Assembly (NCBI RefSeq): GCF_011089895.1
Contig: NZ_JAANAT010000002.1
Span: 558,001 to 622,000, forward strand
Direction of reading: 5' to 3'
DNA length: 64,000 nucleotides
From: Mucilaginibacter inviolabilis
Lineage (GTDB): Bacteria; Bacteroidota; Bacteroidia; Sphingobacteriales; Sphingobacteriaceae
The notes beneath the pieces are model-generated. The model was given only the letters and a program-made list of their open reading frames with translations, did not search any database and had not been told where the DNA came from. Positions 51,645 to 58,451 of the stretch are shown here, in pieces. Each line of letters begins with the position of its first letter. The first letter of the stretch is position 1. The position numbers and the translations under genes are program-made.

Positions 51645-52472
51645 TTATTTGAATTTTGGTTTAATTACATCATTAGCAATCTTTATAGCTGTTGTATTGT
51701 TGGTCGCCAGGTAAAAATGATACATCGGGGAATTTTTAGAATTTCGCATTACAAAAGGCTGCGATACATATTTAAATATAGTTTTCAGCCGCTCTTGGTA
51801 TAGCTTAGCAGCTCTGACGATAGTATTATCAAGCCGTTGTCCGCTGACCATTTCGCCAAATAAATTCATACGGTCATCGGTGTAAAAATAATTTCTAATT
51901 TCATCTTCTGACATGCCTAAAAACACTTGAAGCCTTTTCACCCACGCATCTTCGATATTGCCATCTTTTTTTAATAAACGTGTAACACCCATCCCTAACG
52001 GAACTAATATCCACATATCAATGCCTAAATCCTTTAAGATTTCTAAGGACTGCCATTTTACCTGCATTCCTTTTGGGTCTATAAATGCTAATACTTTAGT
52101 CATCTTGTTTGCAGGTTTGCGCAGATAATCTGCCATGTCCTTTATCTTGACATTGCAATCTTCAGATTTAACTACACACCGTCTTTGGGGGTATTTCGAT
52201 TTTATTTGTGCATCAAGATTATCAGCATATTTCTTTATAAGTTCAACAAAATAATATAGATCAAAAGGTTTAGGATCGTCAATAGCCAATATCCGAAGTG
52301 CTGCGCCCTGGATTATTTCTTCGTCTTGTTCAATTTCACCGGAGCCGGCAAATCCATCAAAATAAATCAGCTTAAACGGCTGATTTTTCATTACTTTTAA
52401 ATATGCTTGAGTATAAGAGGCTACGATTTCAATTTTTTGGCTCGTCCAATCTCCACCAAAGTTATTATTCAT
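51645..52472 (-). CDS. tcmP: Three-Cys-motif partner protein TcmP, copy 2
   Basis: This is a 275-residue protein with WTSQKIEIVASYTQAYLKVM (about 8-27), the intact loop IYFDGFAGSGEIEQ (about 39-52), EDCNVKIKDMADYL and LAFIDPKGMQVKWQSLEIL. It shares the overall order of motifs with the first TcmP but is strongly diverged, so it is not a recent duplicate. It is encoded on the opposite strand, its stop adjacent to that of the DUF5131 gene. It is probably a second partner of the same Cys-cluster enzyme. Confidence 0.88.
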   Translation of the reverse strand: MNNNFGGDWTSQKIEIVASYTQAYLKVMKNQPFKLIYFDGFAGSGEIEQDEEIIQGAALRILAIDDPKPFDLYYFVELIKKYADNLDAQIKSKYPQRRCVVKSEDCNVKIKDMADYLRKPANKMTKVLAFIDPKGMQVKWQSLEILKDLGIDMWILVPLGMGVTRLLKKDGNIEDAWVKRLQVFLGMSEDEIRNYFYTDDRMNLFGEMVSGQRLDNTIVRAAKLYQERLKTIFKYVSQPFVMRNSKNSPMYHFYLATNNTTAIKIANDVIKPKFK

Positions 52473-52544
52473 GTGTGAGGTTTATTTTTTAAATATAAGA
52501 ATTTGAAAGTATATGATATTTACCATTCTAATAAAGGGCAAAAA

Positions 52545-52579
52545 CATACCGGCCATCAATATGGCCGGTATGTTTTTTT
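52545..52579. terminator. Bidirectional rho-independent terminator after the integrase gene
   Basis: CATACCGGCCAT (52545-52556) pairs perfectly with ATGGCCGGTATG (52561-52572), followed by TTTTTTT on the plus strand and TTTTTG on the minus strand. It lies just past the integrase stop at 52578 and insulates it from the tcmP gene. Confidence 0.88.
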
Positions 52580-53792
52580 AGACAGAAAACTTTCTTCTTA
52601 ATAAAGCCATATCAGCACCAACTTTAATATCCAATATCTTGGCGTAATGTTGCGTAGTCTGAATATTGGTGTGGCCTAACATCTTGGATACGCTTTCAAT
52701 TGGGACGCCATTTAAAAGGGTTACAGTCGTGGCAAACGTATGCCGGGCAATATGGAAGGTAATAGGCTTATCAATTCCGCATACGTCAGCTATTTCTTTG
52801 AGATAAGCATTCATTTTTTGATTGCTCAATACAGGTAACACCCTGCCGCTGTTTTCACAATGCGGATGATCGGCATAGCGTTGTATCAAAGCAGTTGCAG
52901 TCGGTAACAATGGGATGCGAGATGGTGTATCGGTTTTCTGCCTTTTAATAGCAATCCATTTTTCACCGTCCACGCCGGTTACAATGTCCCATTTACGCAG
53001 TTTTTTTACGTCTGCATAAGCCAAACCGGTAAAACAGCAAAAAAGAAAAATATCCCGCACCTGTGTCAAACGCTCGGTAGCCATATCCTTATCAGCCATC
53101 ACCTGCATTTCTTGGGTGGTCAGGTAAACCCTATCAACTGTTTTTATCCTATTCTTATAATTCAGGAATGGATCATAGGTGAGCCATCGGTTAGCGATGC
53201 AAATACGGATAATCTTGCCGAAGTTCCTGAGATATTTAACAGCCGAATTATTATTGCATTTTCTTTCAGAGCGCAGGTAAAATTCAAATTCGCTAAGAAA
53301 GGCGTGGTCTATCAGTTTGATGTCTATATCGGTCAGATTATACTTCCACTTCAGAAAGTCCTGTGTATGCTTTAAGGCAGTTTGATAACGGCATAGAGTG
53401 CCTTTGGTATATTCCTTTCCGAGTAATGCCTCCACCTTTTTATTATGTTCCTTAAAGATGTCAATCAGGGAGCGCGGCTTTTCGGTTTTGCCCTGGAATT
53501 TGTTTCGGATGGTTTCTGCTGTTATGAGCGCATCGGCTTCGGTCAACTGGCGGTGGGCTTCATAGACTTTCTTTTGCAGATCATCAAGATAGGCGTTAAA
53601 TGTTTTAATGTCCTCTTTAGTGCCATTTGCACGGCCTGCCTGGGCATTCCAACGGGATGGTAGGCATTCGCGCCCTGTGGTAGTTTCAGATCGTTTGCCG
53701 TTAACGGTAACACGCATGTAGATTGGGGCAGGGCCACTTTGGTAGTTCTTTGGCTTCTTCATATAGAAGAGCAGGCTAAAATTAGTTTTCAT
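52578..53792 (-). CDS. int: Tyrosine recombinase (integrase) of the ICE
   Basis: The start is taken at ATG 53792 (MKTNFSLLFYMKKPKNYQSG), giving 404 residues, the usual length of Bacteroidetes phage-integrase-type recombinases. The N-terminal arm-binding part contains GPAPIYMRVTVNGKRSE; a SAM-like core-binding domain follows (about 105-215). The catalytic domain has FTGLAYADVKKLRKWDI, KTDTPSRIPLL, HIARHTFATTV (His347, Arg350), LGHTNIQTTQHYAKI (His374, nucleophile Tyr383). Ala replaces the first catalytic Arg, consistent with IntDOT-type enzymes lacking it. The gene is 250 bases from the 3' end of tRNA-Ser, the likely attachment site. Confidence 0.93.
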   Translation of the reverse strand: MKTNFSLLFYMKKPKNYQSGPAPIYMRVTVNGKRSETTTGRECLPSRWNAQAGRANGTKEDIKTFNAYLDDLQKKVYEAHRQLTEADALITAETIRNKFQGKTEKPRSLIDIFKEHNKKVEALLGKEYTKGTLCRYQTALKHTQDFLKWKYNLTDIDIKLIDHAFLSEFEFYLRSERKCNNNSAVKYLRNFGKIIRICIANRWLTYDPFLNYKNRIKTVDRVYLTTQEMQVMADKDMATERLTQVRDIFLFCCFTGLAYADVKKLRKWDIVTGVDGEKWIAIKRQKTDTPSRIPLLPTATALIQRYADHPHCENSGRVLPVLSNQKMNAYLKEIADVCGIDKPITFHIARHTFATTVTLLNGVPIESVSKMLGHTNIQTTQHYAKILDIKVGADMALLRRKFSV

Positions 53793-53849
53793 GTTTTTAA
53801 ACATTAAAGGTGAAACAAATTTAGCTTTGCAGATACCGTTAGTCAAGAT

Positions 53850-53940
53850 GTTCAATTTTTGAACTGGCTGTATATCAAATAGTTGAATGCGATTCGGTGA
53901 GTATATCAATCGCTGAAATTCACTCACCACATCACTCACT
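53850..53940. repeat. Cluster of short repeats between integrase and tRNA (possible arm sites)
   Basis: GTTCAATTTTTGAAC (53850-53864) is a short inverted repeat. GGTGAGT (53896-53902) is inverted against ACTCACC (53922-53928), with another TCACTCAC close by. Such short repeats near an integrase can be recombinase or excisionase binding sites, but this is only suggestive. Confidence 0.35.
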
Positions 53941-53990
53941 TTTTTGATGCGAAAAAGGGCAGTAAGATAAGATTTCCCTAAAACAAAAAA

Positions 53991-54017
53991 CCTGCAAATC
54001 ATTGATTTGCAGGTTTT
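53991..54017. terminator. Hairpin terminator between tRNA-Ser and integrase
   Basis: CCTGCAAATC (53991-54000) pairs perfectly with GATTTGCAGG (54004-54013) and is flanked by T-runs on both strands. It would end the tRNA transcript (minus strand). Confidence 0.85.
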
Positions 54018-54041
54018 TGATAGTTTAATATCATTTATTTG

Positions 54042-54062
54042 CGGAGAGGGAGGGATTCGAAC
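54042..54062 (-). other. Probable ICE attachment site (tRNA-Ser 3' end)
   Basis: The 3' end of the tRNA gene, next to the integrase, is the expected crossover region for this class of element. The core sequence cannot be fixed without the left end. Confidence 0.4.
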
Positions 54063-54129
54063 CCTCGATACACTTTTGGCGTATACACACTTTCCAGGCG
54101 TGCTCTTTCGACCACTCAGACACCTCTCC
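54042..54129 (-). tRNA. tRNA-Ser (anticodon GGA)
   Basis: The 88-base gene has a 7-bp acceptor stem (GGAGAGG with CCTCTCC), discriminator G, anticodon loop CTGGAAA with anticodon GGA, a long variable arm typical of serine tRNAs, and the T arm GGGTTCGAATCCC. The CCA end is not encoded. It is intact despite the neighbouring ICE, which implies the element restores the 3' end on integration. Confidence 0.95.
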
Positions 54130-54181
54130 GGATTAAATGGGATTGCAAAGGTAAAATAATATTGCTTTCAAAGGGAATAAA

Positions 54182-54215
54182 AAAGCGAAGTCCTCTTTAA
54201 AGAGGGCCTCGCTTT
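54182..54215. terminator. Strong hairpin upstream of the tRNA gene
   Basis: AAAGCGAAGTCCTCTTT pairs with AAAGAGGGCCTCGCTTT (15 of 17, the others G-U). A T-run follows on the minus strand. It looks like a terminator reading leftward, though no minus-strand gene lies just to its right. Confidence 0.55.
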
Positions 54216-54393
54216 CACGAAAACTTTAACTCAACTTATAAAATATGGCATTTATGGTATAGAGTGTAAATAATGTGTTTGGTTTAATTTGGGTAAAAAA
54301 TATGTGGCGATAATGAGGATAAATAATTTTAGCTTATGTTTGTTCCATATTGCCGTATGGTAATTTTACACATAAAAAGCTTGTTTAGTTTAA

Positions 54394-55365
54394 ATGCTGA
54401 GCATCAACAACATTAAAAAACCTATTGCAGCCGATATTGATGTATTTGAAGAGAAGTTCAAAGCTTCTATGCAAAGCTCGGTGCCCCTACTCGATAGGAT
54501 AACCCATTACATTGTTAAGCGTAAAGGAAAGCAGATCAGACCGATGTTTGTGTTTTTTGCAGCCAGCATTTGCGGAGGCATTAACGAATCAACCCATCGT
54601 GGAGCCGCTTTGGTTGAACTGTTGCATACGGCTTCCTTAGTACACGACGATGTGGTTGATAACTCTTACCAGCGTCGCGGCTTTTTCTCCATTAATGCTT
54701 TATGGAAAAATAAAATTGCTGTTTTAGTAGGTGATTACCTGCTTTCAAAAGGCCTGTTATTATCTATCGACAATAATGATTTCAAATTACTTCGTATCGT
54801 ATCTGACGCGGTAAAGCAAATGAGCGAAGGCGAACTGATGCAGATTGAAAAAGTACGTCGCATGGATATTGGCGAGCCGGTTTATTACGAGGTGATCAGG
54901 CAAAAAACGGCTTCGCTTATAGCTTCGTGCTGTGCTTGTGGCGCTGCATCAGCCGGGGCATCCGACGAGGTAGTTGAAAAAATGCGTCTGTTTGGCGAAA
55001 AGATCGGTATAGCTTTTCAGATCAAGGATGATATGTTTGATTTTGGCACCGATGATGTAGGCAAACCCCTTGGTATCGATATCAAAGAGAAAAAGGTTAC
55101 CCTGCCATTGATCTATTCCCTCGCTAACGCCTCTGATTCTGAAAAGAAAAGGATCATCAATCTGGTTAAAAATCATAACGACGACCCTGCGAAAATTACC
55201 CAGATAGTTAAGTTTGTAAATGATACCGGCGGTTTGCAATATGCCGAAACACAAATGAAAAAATATCAGGACGAAGCTTTTGAAATCCTCAACACCTTCC
55301 CCGATAGCGATTCGCACCGAGGATTGGAGCAATTGGTAAGGTTTACCACCGAGCGTAATAAATAA
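54394..55365 (+). CDS. ispB: Polyprenyl (octaprenyl-type) diphosphate synthase
   Basis: This is a 323-residue trans-prenyltransferase with GKQIRPMFVFFAA (about 49-61), the first Asp-rich motif LVHDDVVDNSYQRRG (about 87-101) and the second QIKDDMFDFG (about 209-218). It makes long-chain prenyl diphosphate for the menaquinone side chain. It is the first chromosomal protein gene right of the tRNA. ispB is the likely assignment; chain length cannot be read with certainty. Confidence 0.9.
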   Translation: MLSINNIKKPIAADIDVFEEKFKASMQSSVPLLDRITHYIVKRKGKQIRPMFVFFAASICGGINESTHRGAALVELLHTASLVHDDVVDNSYQRRGFFSINALWKNKIAVLVGDYLLSKGLLLSIDNNDFKLLRIVSDAVKQMSEGELMQIEKVRRMDIGEPVYYEVIRQKTASLIASCCACGAASAGASDEVVEKMRLFGEKIGIAFQIKDDMFDFGTDDVGKPLGIDIKEKKVTLPLIYSLANASDSEKKRIINLVKNHNDDPAKITQIVKFVNDTGGLQYAETQMKKYQDEAFEILNTFPDSDSHRGLEQLVRFTTERNK

Positions 55366-55446
55366 ACACTTTATCCTATTCACCGGGTTATGCTTTTAAC
55401 TTTGGTTTGGCTATGCTATCTTTAGTCATCGATTAAAACATGTTTT

Positions 55447-55932
55447 ATGATGGATGCAGCAAATAAACCAGGCGTACCCACGCTTTTTGAATGGGCCGGT
55501 GGTACAAAAGCCTTTGAAAATCTTTTTGATAAATTCTATGATAAAGTATTGGCCGACGATTTGTTGGAGCCTGTATTTAAGCACATGAGTCCACAGCATC
55601 GCCTGCATGTAGCTCATTTTGTTGCCGAAGTATTAGGTGGCCCCAAAACCTATAGTGAGCAGGAGGGAAGCCATTTTATCATGATCAGTAAACACCTTCA
55701 AAAATATTTGACCGAAGCGCACCGTAAACGCTGGATCGAATTGTTGCTACAAACCGCCGACGAATTTGCGTTACCCGATGATCCTGAGTTTCGCTCGGCC
55801 TTCGTAGCTTACCTGGAATGGGGAACCCGCATAGCAGTCATTAATTCCAAAACAGATGCGGTAACAGAACCTAATGATGTTCCGATGCCCAAATGGGGCT
55901 GGGGAGTAGTTGGCGGGCCTTACATCCCCTGA
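55447..55932 (+). CDS. Truncated haemoglobin (group II-like)
   Basis: This 161-residue globin has TLFEWAGGTKAFENLFDKFY (about 12-31), DKVLADDLLEPVFKHM, the proximal region HRLHVAHFVAEVLGGPKTYS (about 51-70) and HFIMISKHL. The Trp/Gly ending (PKWGWGVVGGPYIP) is frequent in this group. It binds haem and probably handles O2 or NO in the cytoplasm. It stands alone between ispB and cdaA, with 81- and 87-base gaps. Confidence 0.88.
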   Translation: MMDAANKPGVPTLFEWAGGTKAFENLFDKFYDKVLADDLLEPVFKHMSPQHRLHVAHFVAEVLGGPKTYSEQEGSHFIMISKHLQKYLTEAHRKRWIELLLQTADEFALPDDPEFRSAFVAYLEWGTRIAVINSKTDAVTEPNDVPMPKWGWGVVGGPYIP

Positions 55933-56019
55933 ATTGTCATAGCGATTTAAAAAAGAACGTTGTTTATTGTACGGGAATAGCATAGCTATAACTTCTCCTT
56001 AAACTTATTAACTTCGTAA

Positions 56020-56811
56020 ATGCAATCTATATTCCTCAGCTTCCCCAAGATCACGTTTTTTGATATCCTCGATGTGGTTTTGGTGGCTTTCATCATATAC
56101 CAGTTGTATAACCTCATCAGGGGTACCATAGCCGCCAACATATTTATCGGTTTTGCCGTAATATTTGCGCTGAACTTTGTGGTAAATGCGCTGCACATGA
56201 AGCTGCTCACCGCCATTTTGGGCAAGTTTGTGGATGTGGGTATTATTGCAGTTATCGTAGTGTTTCAGCAAGAAGTAAGGCGCTTTTTACTGCTGGTAGG
56301 CAAAAATGCTTCGCTGCAGCGCAATAAGGCCTGGTGGCAATACTTTTTTGGTAAGGCCGAGGCCGAGAAAAATAACTACGCCCGTATAAAACCCATTATT
56401 GATGCCTGCAAAAGTATGAAACAAACCCGTACCGGTGCCCTCATTGTTTTTGCCAAGTATTATGATGAGCAGTTTTACCAGAACAGCTGCGAGGTAATGG
56501 ACGCCAAGATCTCTAAACGCCTGCTGGAAAGTATTTTTCAGAAAACAAGCCCGCTGCATGATGGGGCTGTGGTGATATCCGAAAATAAAATAAAATCGGC
56601 TAGTTGTATTTTACCACTTACCGAAAAAACAGACTTGCCTGCCCAATTTGGTTTGCGCCACCGCGCCGGTATTGGCGTAACCGAGGCTAATGAGGCTACT
56701 GCCATCATCATATCCGAAGAAACGGGTGAGCTATCCTATGCCAAACAAGGCCGTGTTAAAATGAATATCAGCTTTGCCGAACTGGAAAAAGTGCTGAACA
56801 AAGATTTTTAA
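56020..56811 (+). CDS. cdaA: Diadenylate cyclase CdaA
   Basis: This is a 263-residue protein with three N-terminal membrane helices (residues about 8-75: VVLVAFIIYQLYNLIRG, AANIFIGFAVIFALNFVVNA, AVIVVFQQEVRRFLLLVG). A DAC domain contains PLHDGAVVISENKI (about 180-193) and FGLRHRAGIGVTEANEATAI (about 212-231), the DGA and RHR motifs that bind ATP. It makes c-di-AMP, which regulates potassium and osmotic balance. Typical length for CdaA. Confidence 0.93.
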   Translation: MQSIFLSFPKITFFDILDVVLVAFIIYQLYNLIRGTIAANIFIGFAVIFALNFVVNALHMKLLTAILGKFVDVGIIAVIVVFQQEVRRFLLLVGKNASLQRNKAWWQYFFGKAEAEKNNYARIKPIIDACKSMKQTRTGALIVFAKYYDEQFYQNSCEVMDAKISKRLLESIFQKTSPLHDGAVVISENKIKSASCILPLTEKTDLPAQFGLRHRAGIGVTEANEATAIIISEETGELSYAKQGRVKMNISFAELEKVLNKDF

Positions 56812-56822
56812 CCAACTGACAA

Positions 56823-57194
56823 TTAGGGGCGAACAGTTTTTATTAACGAATCTGATTTTGTTTCGCCAAGCCGTTTGATGAGCATAGTATAACGCATATT
56901 GGATTCATCCGTTTTTACAGTCGGCATTTTATCGGTTGATCGTAATTTAGCTATAGGCATATTGTCGGTAAAATCGATTATGCCTAAATTTTTTGCGGTG
57001 GGTACAGCGGGTATAGATTCCAGCGCATTGGGTATAGCTGGTGTTGATTTTAATATGCCATCCTCAGGTTTTACCTTAAAATACTGATAAATAGTGTTGT
57101 CTGATTTCTTGCCAGGTAGTGGTGCTGTCAACTGTTGTGCTTTTAATTGGGCAACGCCACCTATCATAAGTATAAATAGCCAAATTGATTTCAT
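56823..57194 (-). CDS. Exported hypothetical protein (123 aa)
   Basis: This is a 123-residue protein with a signal peptide (SIWLFILMIGGVAQLKAQQL). It has a low-complexity middle with repeated PxVP/IPxVPxxxN motifs (TPAIPNALESIPAVPTAKNL). It converges with cdaA (11 bases between stops). No family is recognised; it is probably periplasmic. Confidence 0.65.
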   Translation of the reverse strand: MKSIWLFILMIGGVAQLKAQQLTAPLPGKKSDNTIYQYFKVKPEDGILKSTPAIPNALESIPAVPTAKNLGIIDFTDNMPIAKLRSTDKMPTVKTDESNMRYTMLIKRLGETKSDSLIKTVRP

Positions 57195-57703
57195 GAGACA
57201 CAGGTTTATATAAATATAAGTAATAGGAGAAAACCCAAATGTTAAAAAATGTTATTTAACATTTGATGACCAGTCGGTAGGACTTTTTAAACCTTGGATT
57301 TTAACAAATTTCGGCTCAAAAACAGGCAAAAATCGTATCAAAATTGCTCAAAAAAGCCTCATTTTAACACTTTTTAACAAATTTCAAAGCAGTTTTGAGC
57401 GATTTTTTAAAGTTTAAAAAGTATTAATTTGTTGATTGTCAAATAACTATATGGTAAATGGCCGTTTTTTGGCCTTGTTTTGATCTTAACCAAACGGCCC
57501 GGCTTCCTGTTTTTGCAGAAAGCCGGGCCGTTGTTTGTTATAAAGATACGGAAAAATTGGCGGAATTGGAAGAGGGAAATTATAGGGTCTACTCAGTCCG
57601 CCCAGCGAAGCGCATACCGGGCGGAGCCAATGCCCCACAATAGATTTGCACCAAAACTCAGGAAAATGATAGATTTTATTACTTTTGTGAAAATTTAAAA
57701 CCA
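57195..57703. other. Intergenic region with structured repeats, no gene seen
   Basis: About 509 bases lie between the exported protein gene and frr. It contains a repeated TTTTAACAAATTTC (near 57299 and 57373), AT-rich stretches, the hairpin at 57493-57532, and an inverted TCCGCCC/GGGCGGA near 57598-57626. No protein-coding frame is convincing. It holds the frr promoter and possibly a small RNA. Confidence 0.5.
57493..57532. terminator. Strong GC hairpin upstream of frr
   Basis: AACGGCCCGGCTT (57493-57505) pairs perfectly with AAGCCGGGCCGTT (57520-57532). On the plus strand it is followed by GTTTGTTA. It resembles a terminator, but no annotated plus-strand gene ends just before it. Confidence 0.5.
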
Positions 57704-58267
57704 ATGAGCGAACTCATTAAAAAACAAGTGACTGATGCAAAGGCTTTAATGGACAAAGCCATTGAGCATGCCGATAGTGAATTAAATAAGATACGTGCCG
57801 GTAAAGCAAACCCATCTTTATTGGATGATATTATGGTTGATTACTACGGTACCCCAACCCCGTTAAGCCAGGTAGGTAACGTTAACACACCCGATGCGCG
57901 TACTATTATTGTACAACCCTGGGAAAAATCATTATTAAGTGCTATCGAAAAAGCCATTAAAGAATCAAATCTTGGTTTTAATCCTCAAAATGATGGTGTT
58001 ATCATTCGTATCAATGTACCGCCGTTGACCGAAGAGCGTCGTCGTGACTTGGTTAAAAAAGCAAAAGGCGAAGCCGAAACCGGTAAAATAGCCATCCGTA
58101 ACATCCGCAAAGATGCTAACGAAAAGATCAAAAAATTAAAATCAGAAGGTGTTTCTGAAGATGAGATAAAAGTAGGTGAAGCTGATGTTCAAAAACTAAC
58201 AGATGCCTATATTATCAAGATCGATCAGCTTTCAGAAGCTAAAGAAAAAGATATCATGACGGTTTAA
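57704..58267 (+). CDS. frr: Ribosome recycling factor
   Basis: This 187-residue protein has the full RRF pattern: TDAKALMDKAIEHADSELNK IRAGKANPSLLD near the N-terminus, DARTIIVQPWEKSLLSAIEK, NDGVIIRINVPPLTEERRRD, and the C-terminal KLTDAYIIKIDQLSEAKEKD. It splits post-termination ribosomes with EF-G. It is an essential single-copy gene and strong evidence that this side is core chromosome. Confidence 0.96.
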   Translation: MSELIKKQVTDAKALMDKAIEHADSELNKIRAGKANPSLLDDIMVDYYGTPTPLSQVGNVNTPDARTIIVQPWEKSLLSAIEKAIKESNLGFNPQNDGVIIRINVPPLTEERRRDLVKKAKGEAETGKIAIRNIRKDANEKIKKLKSEGVSEDEIKVGEADVQKLTDAYIIKIDQLSEAKEKDIMTV

Positions 58268-58290
58268 ATATTAACCTTATGTCAAATTAA

Positions 58291-58325
58291 AAGGGAATGA
58301 GCTACTTAGCCATTCCCTTTTTTTA
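58291..58325 (+). terminator. Rho-independent terminator of frr
   Basis: AAGGGAATG (58291-58299) pairs with CATTCCCTT (58311-58319), followed by TTTTTTATTTTT. It lies 24 bases after the frr stop. Confidence 0.9.
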
Positions 58326-58340
58326 TTTTTGACCAGGTTA

Positions 58341-58438
58341 GTATCAAGTAGCGAGTATCAAGTATCAAGATTTTACCTGTCCTTAATATCTGAACTTAAC
58401 AGTATCGGTCTTGATACTTGATACTAACTACTTGATAC
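58341..58438. repeat. 98-bp inverted repeat with GTATCAAGTA units
   Basis: Left arm 58341-58370 and right arm 58409-58438 are 30 bases each and complementary at 28 positions. Each arm is built from repeated GTATCAAG(TA) units. It lies between the frr terminator and the ABC exporter gene, ending 13 bases before its ATG. Confidence 0.85.
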
Positions 58439-58451
58439 GCTTACATAAAAC

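Larger units (their letters stand above)
1..54041. mobile_element. Integrative and conjugative element (CTnDOT-like), right part; left end outside window
   Basis: The segment carries every hallmark of a Bacteroidetes ICE: a tyrosine integrase beside a tRNA gene, an excisionase-like HTH gene, a relaxase with BtgA-like accessory protein, a VirD4-type coupling protein, a VirB4-type TraG with TraE/F/J/K/L/M, and an rteC regulator. Cargo includes metal, chromate and drug efflux plus several probable defence genes. Everything right of the tRNA is typical chromosomal housekeeping. No left boundary or second copy of the tRNA 3' end is visible, so the element continues to the left of position 1. No traN-like (VirB9) gene is recognisable downstream of traM, so it may lie outside the window or have diverged. 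Confidence 0.9.

Noticed and set aside
1..54041. Insertion sequence transposases inside the ICE
   Set aside because: No reading frame with a transposase signature was seen, although cargo blocks differ visibly in base composition.
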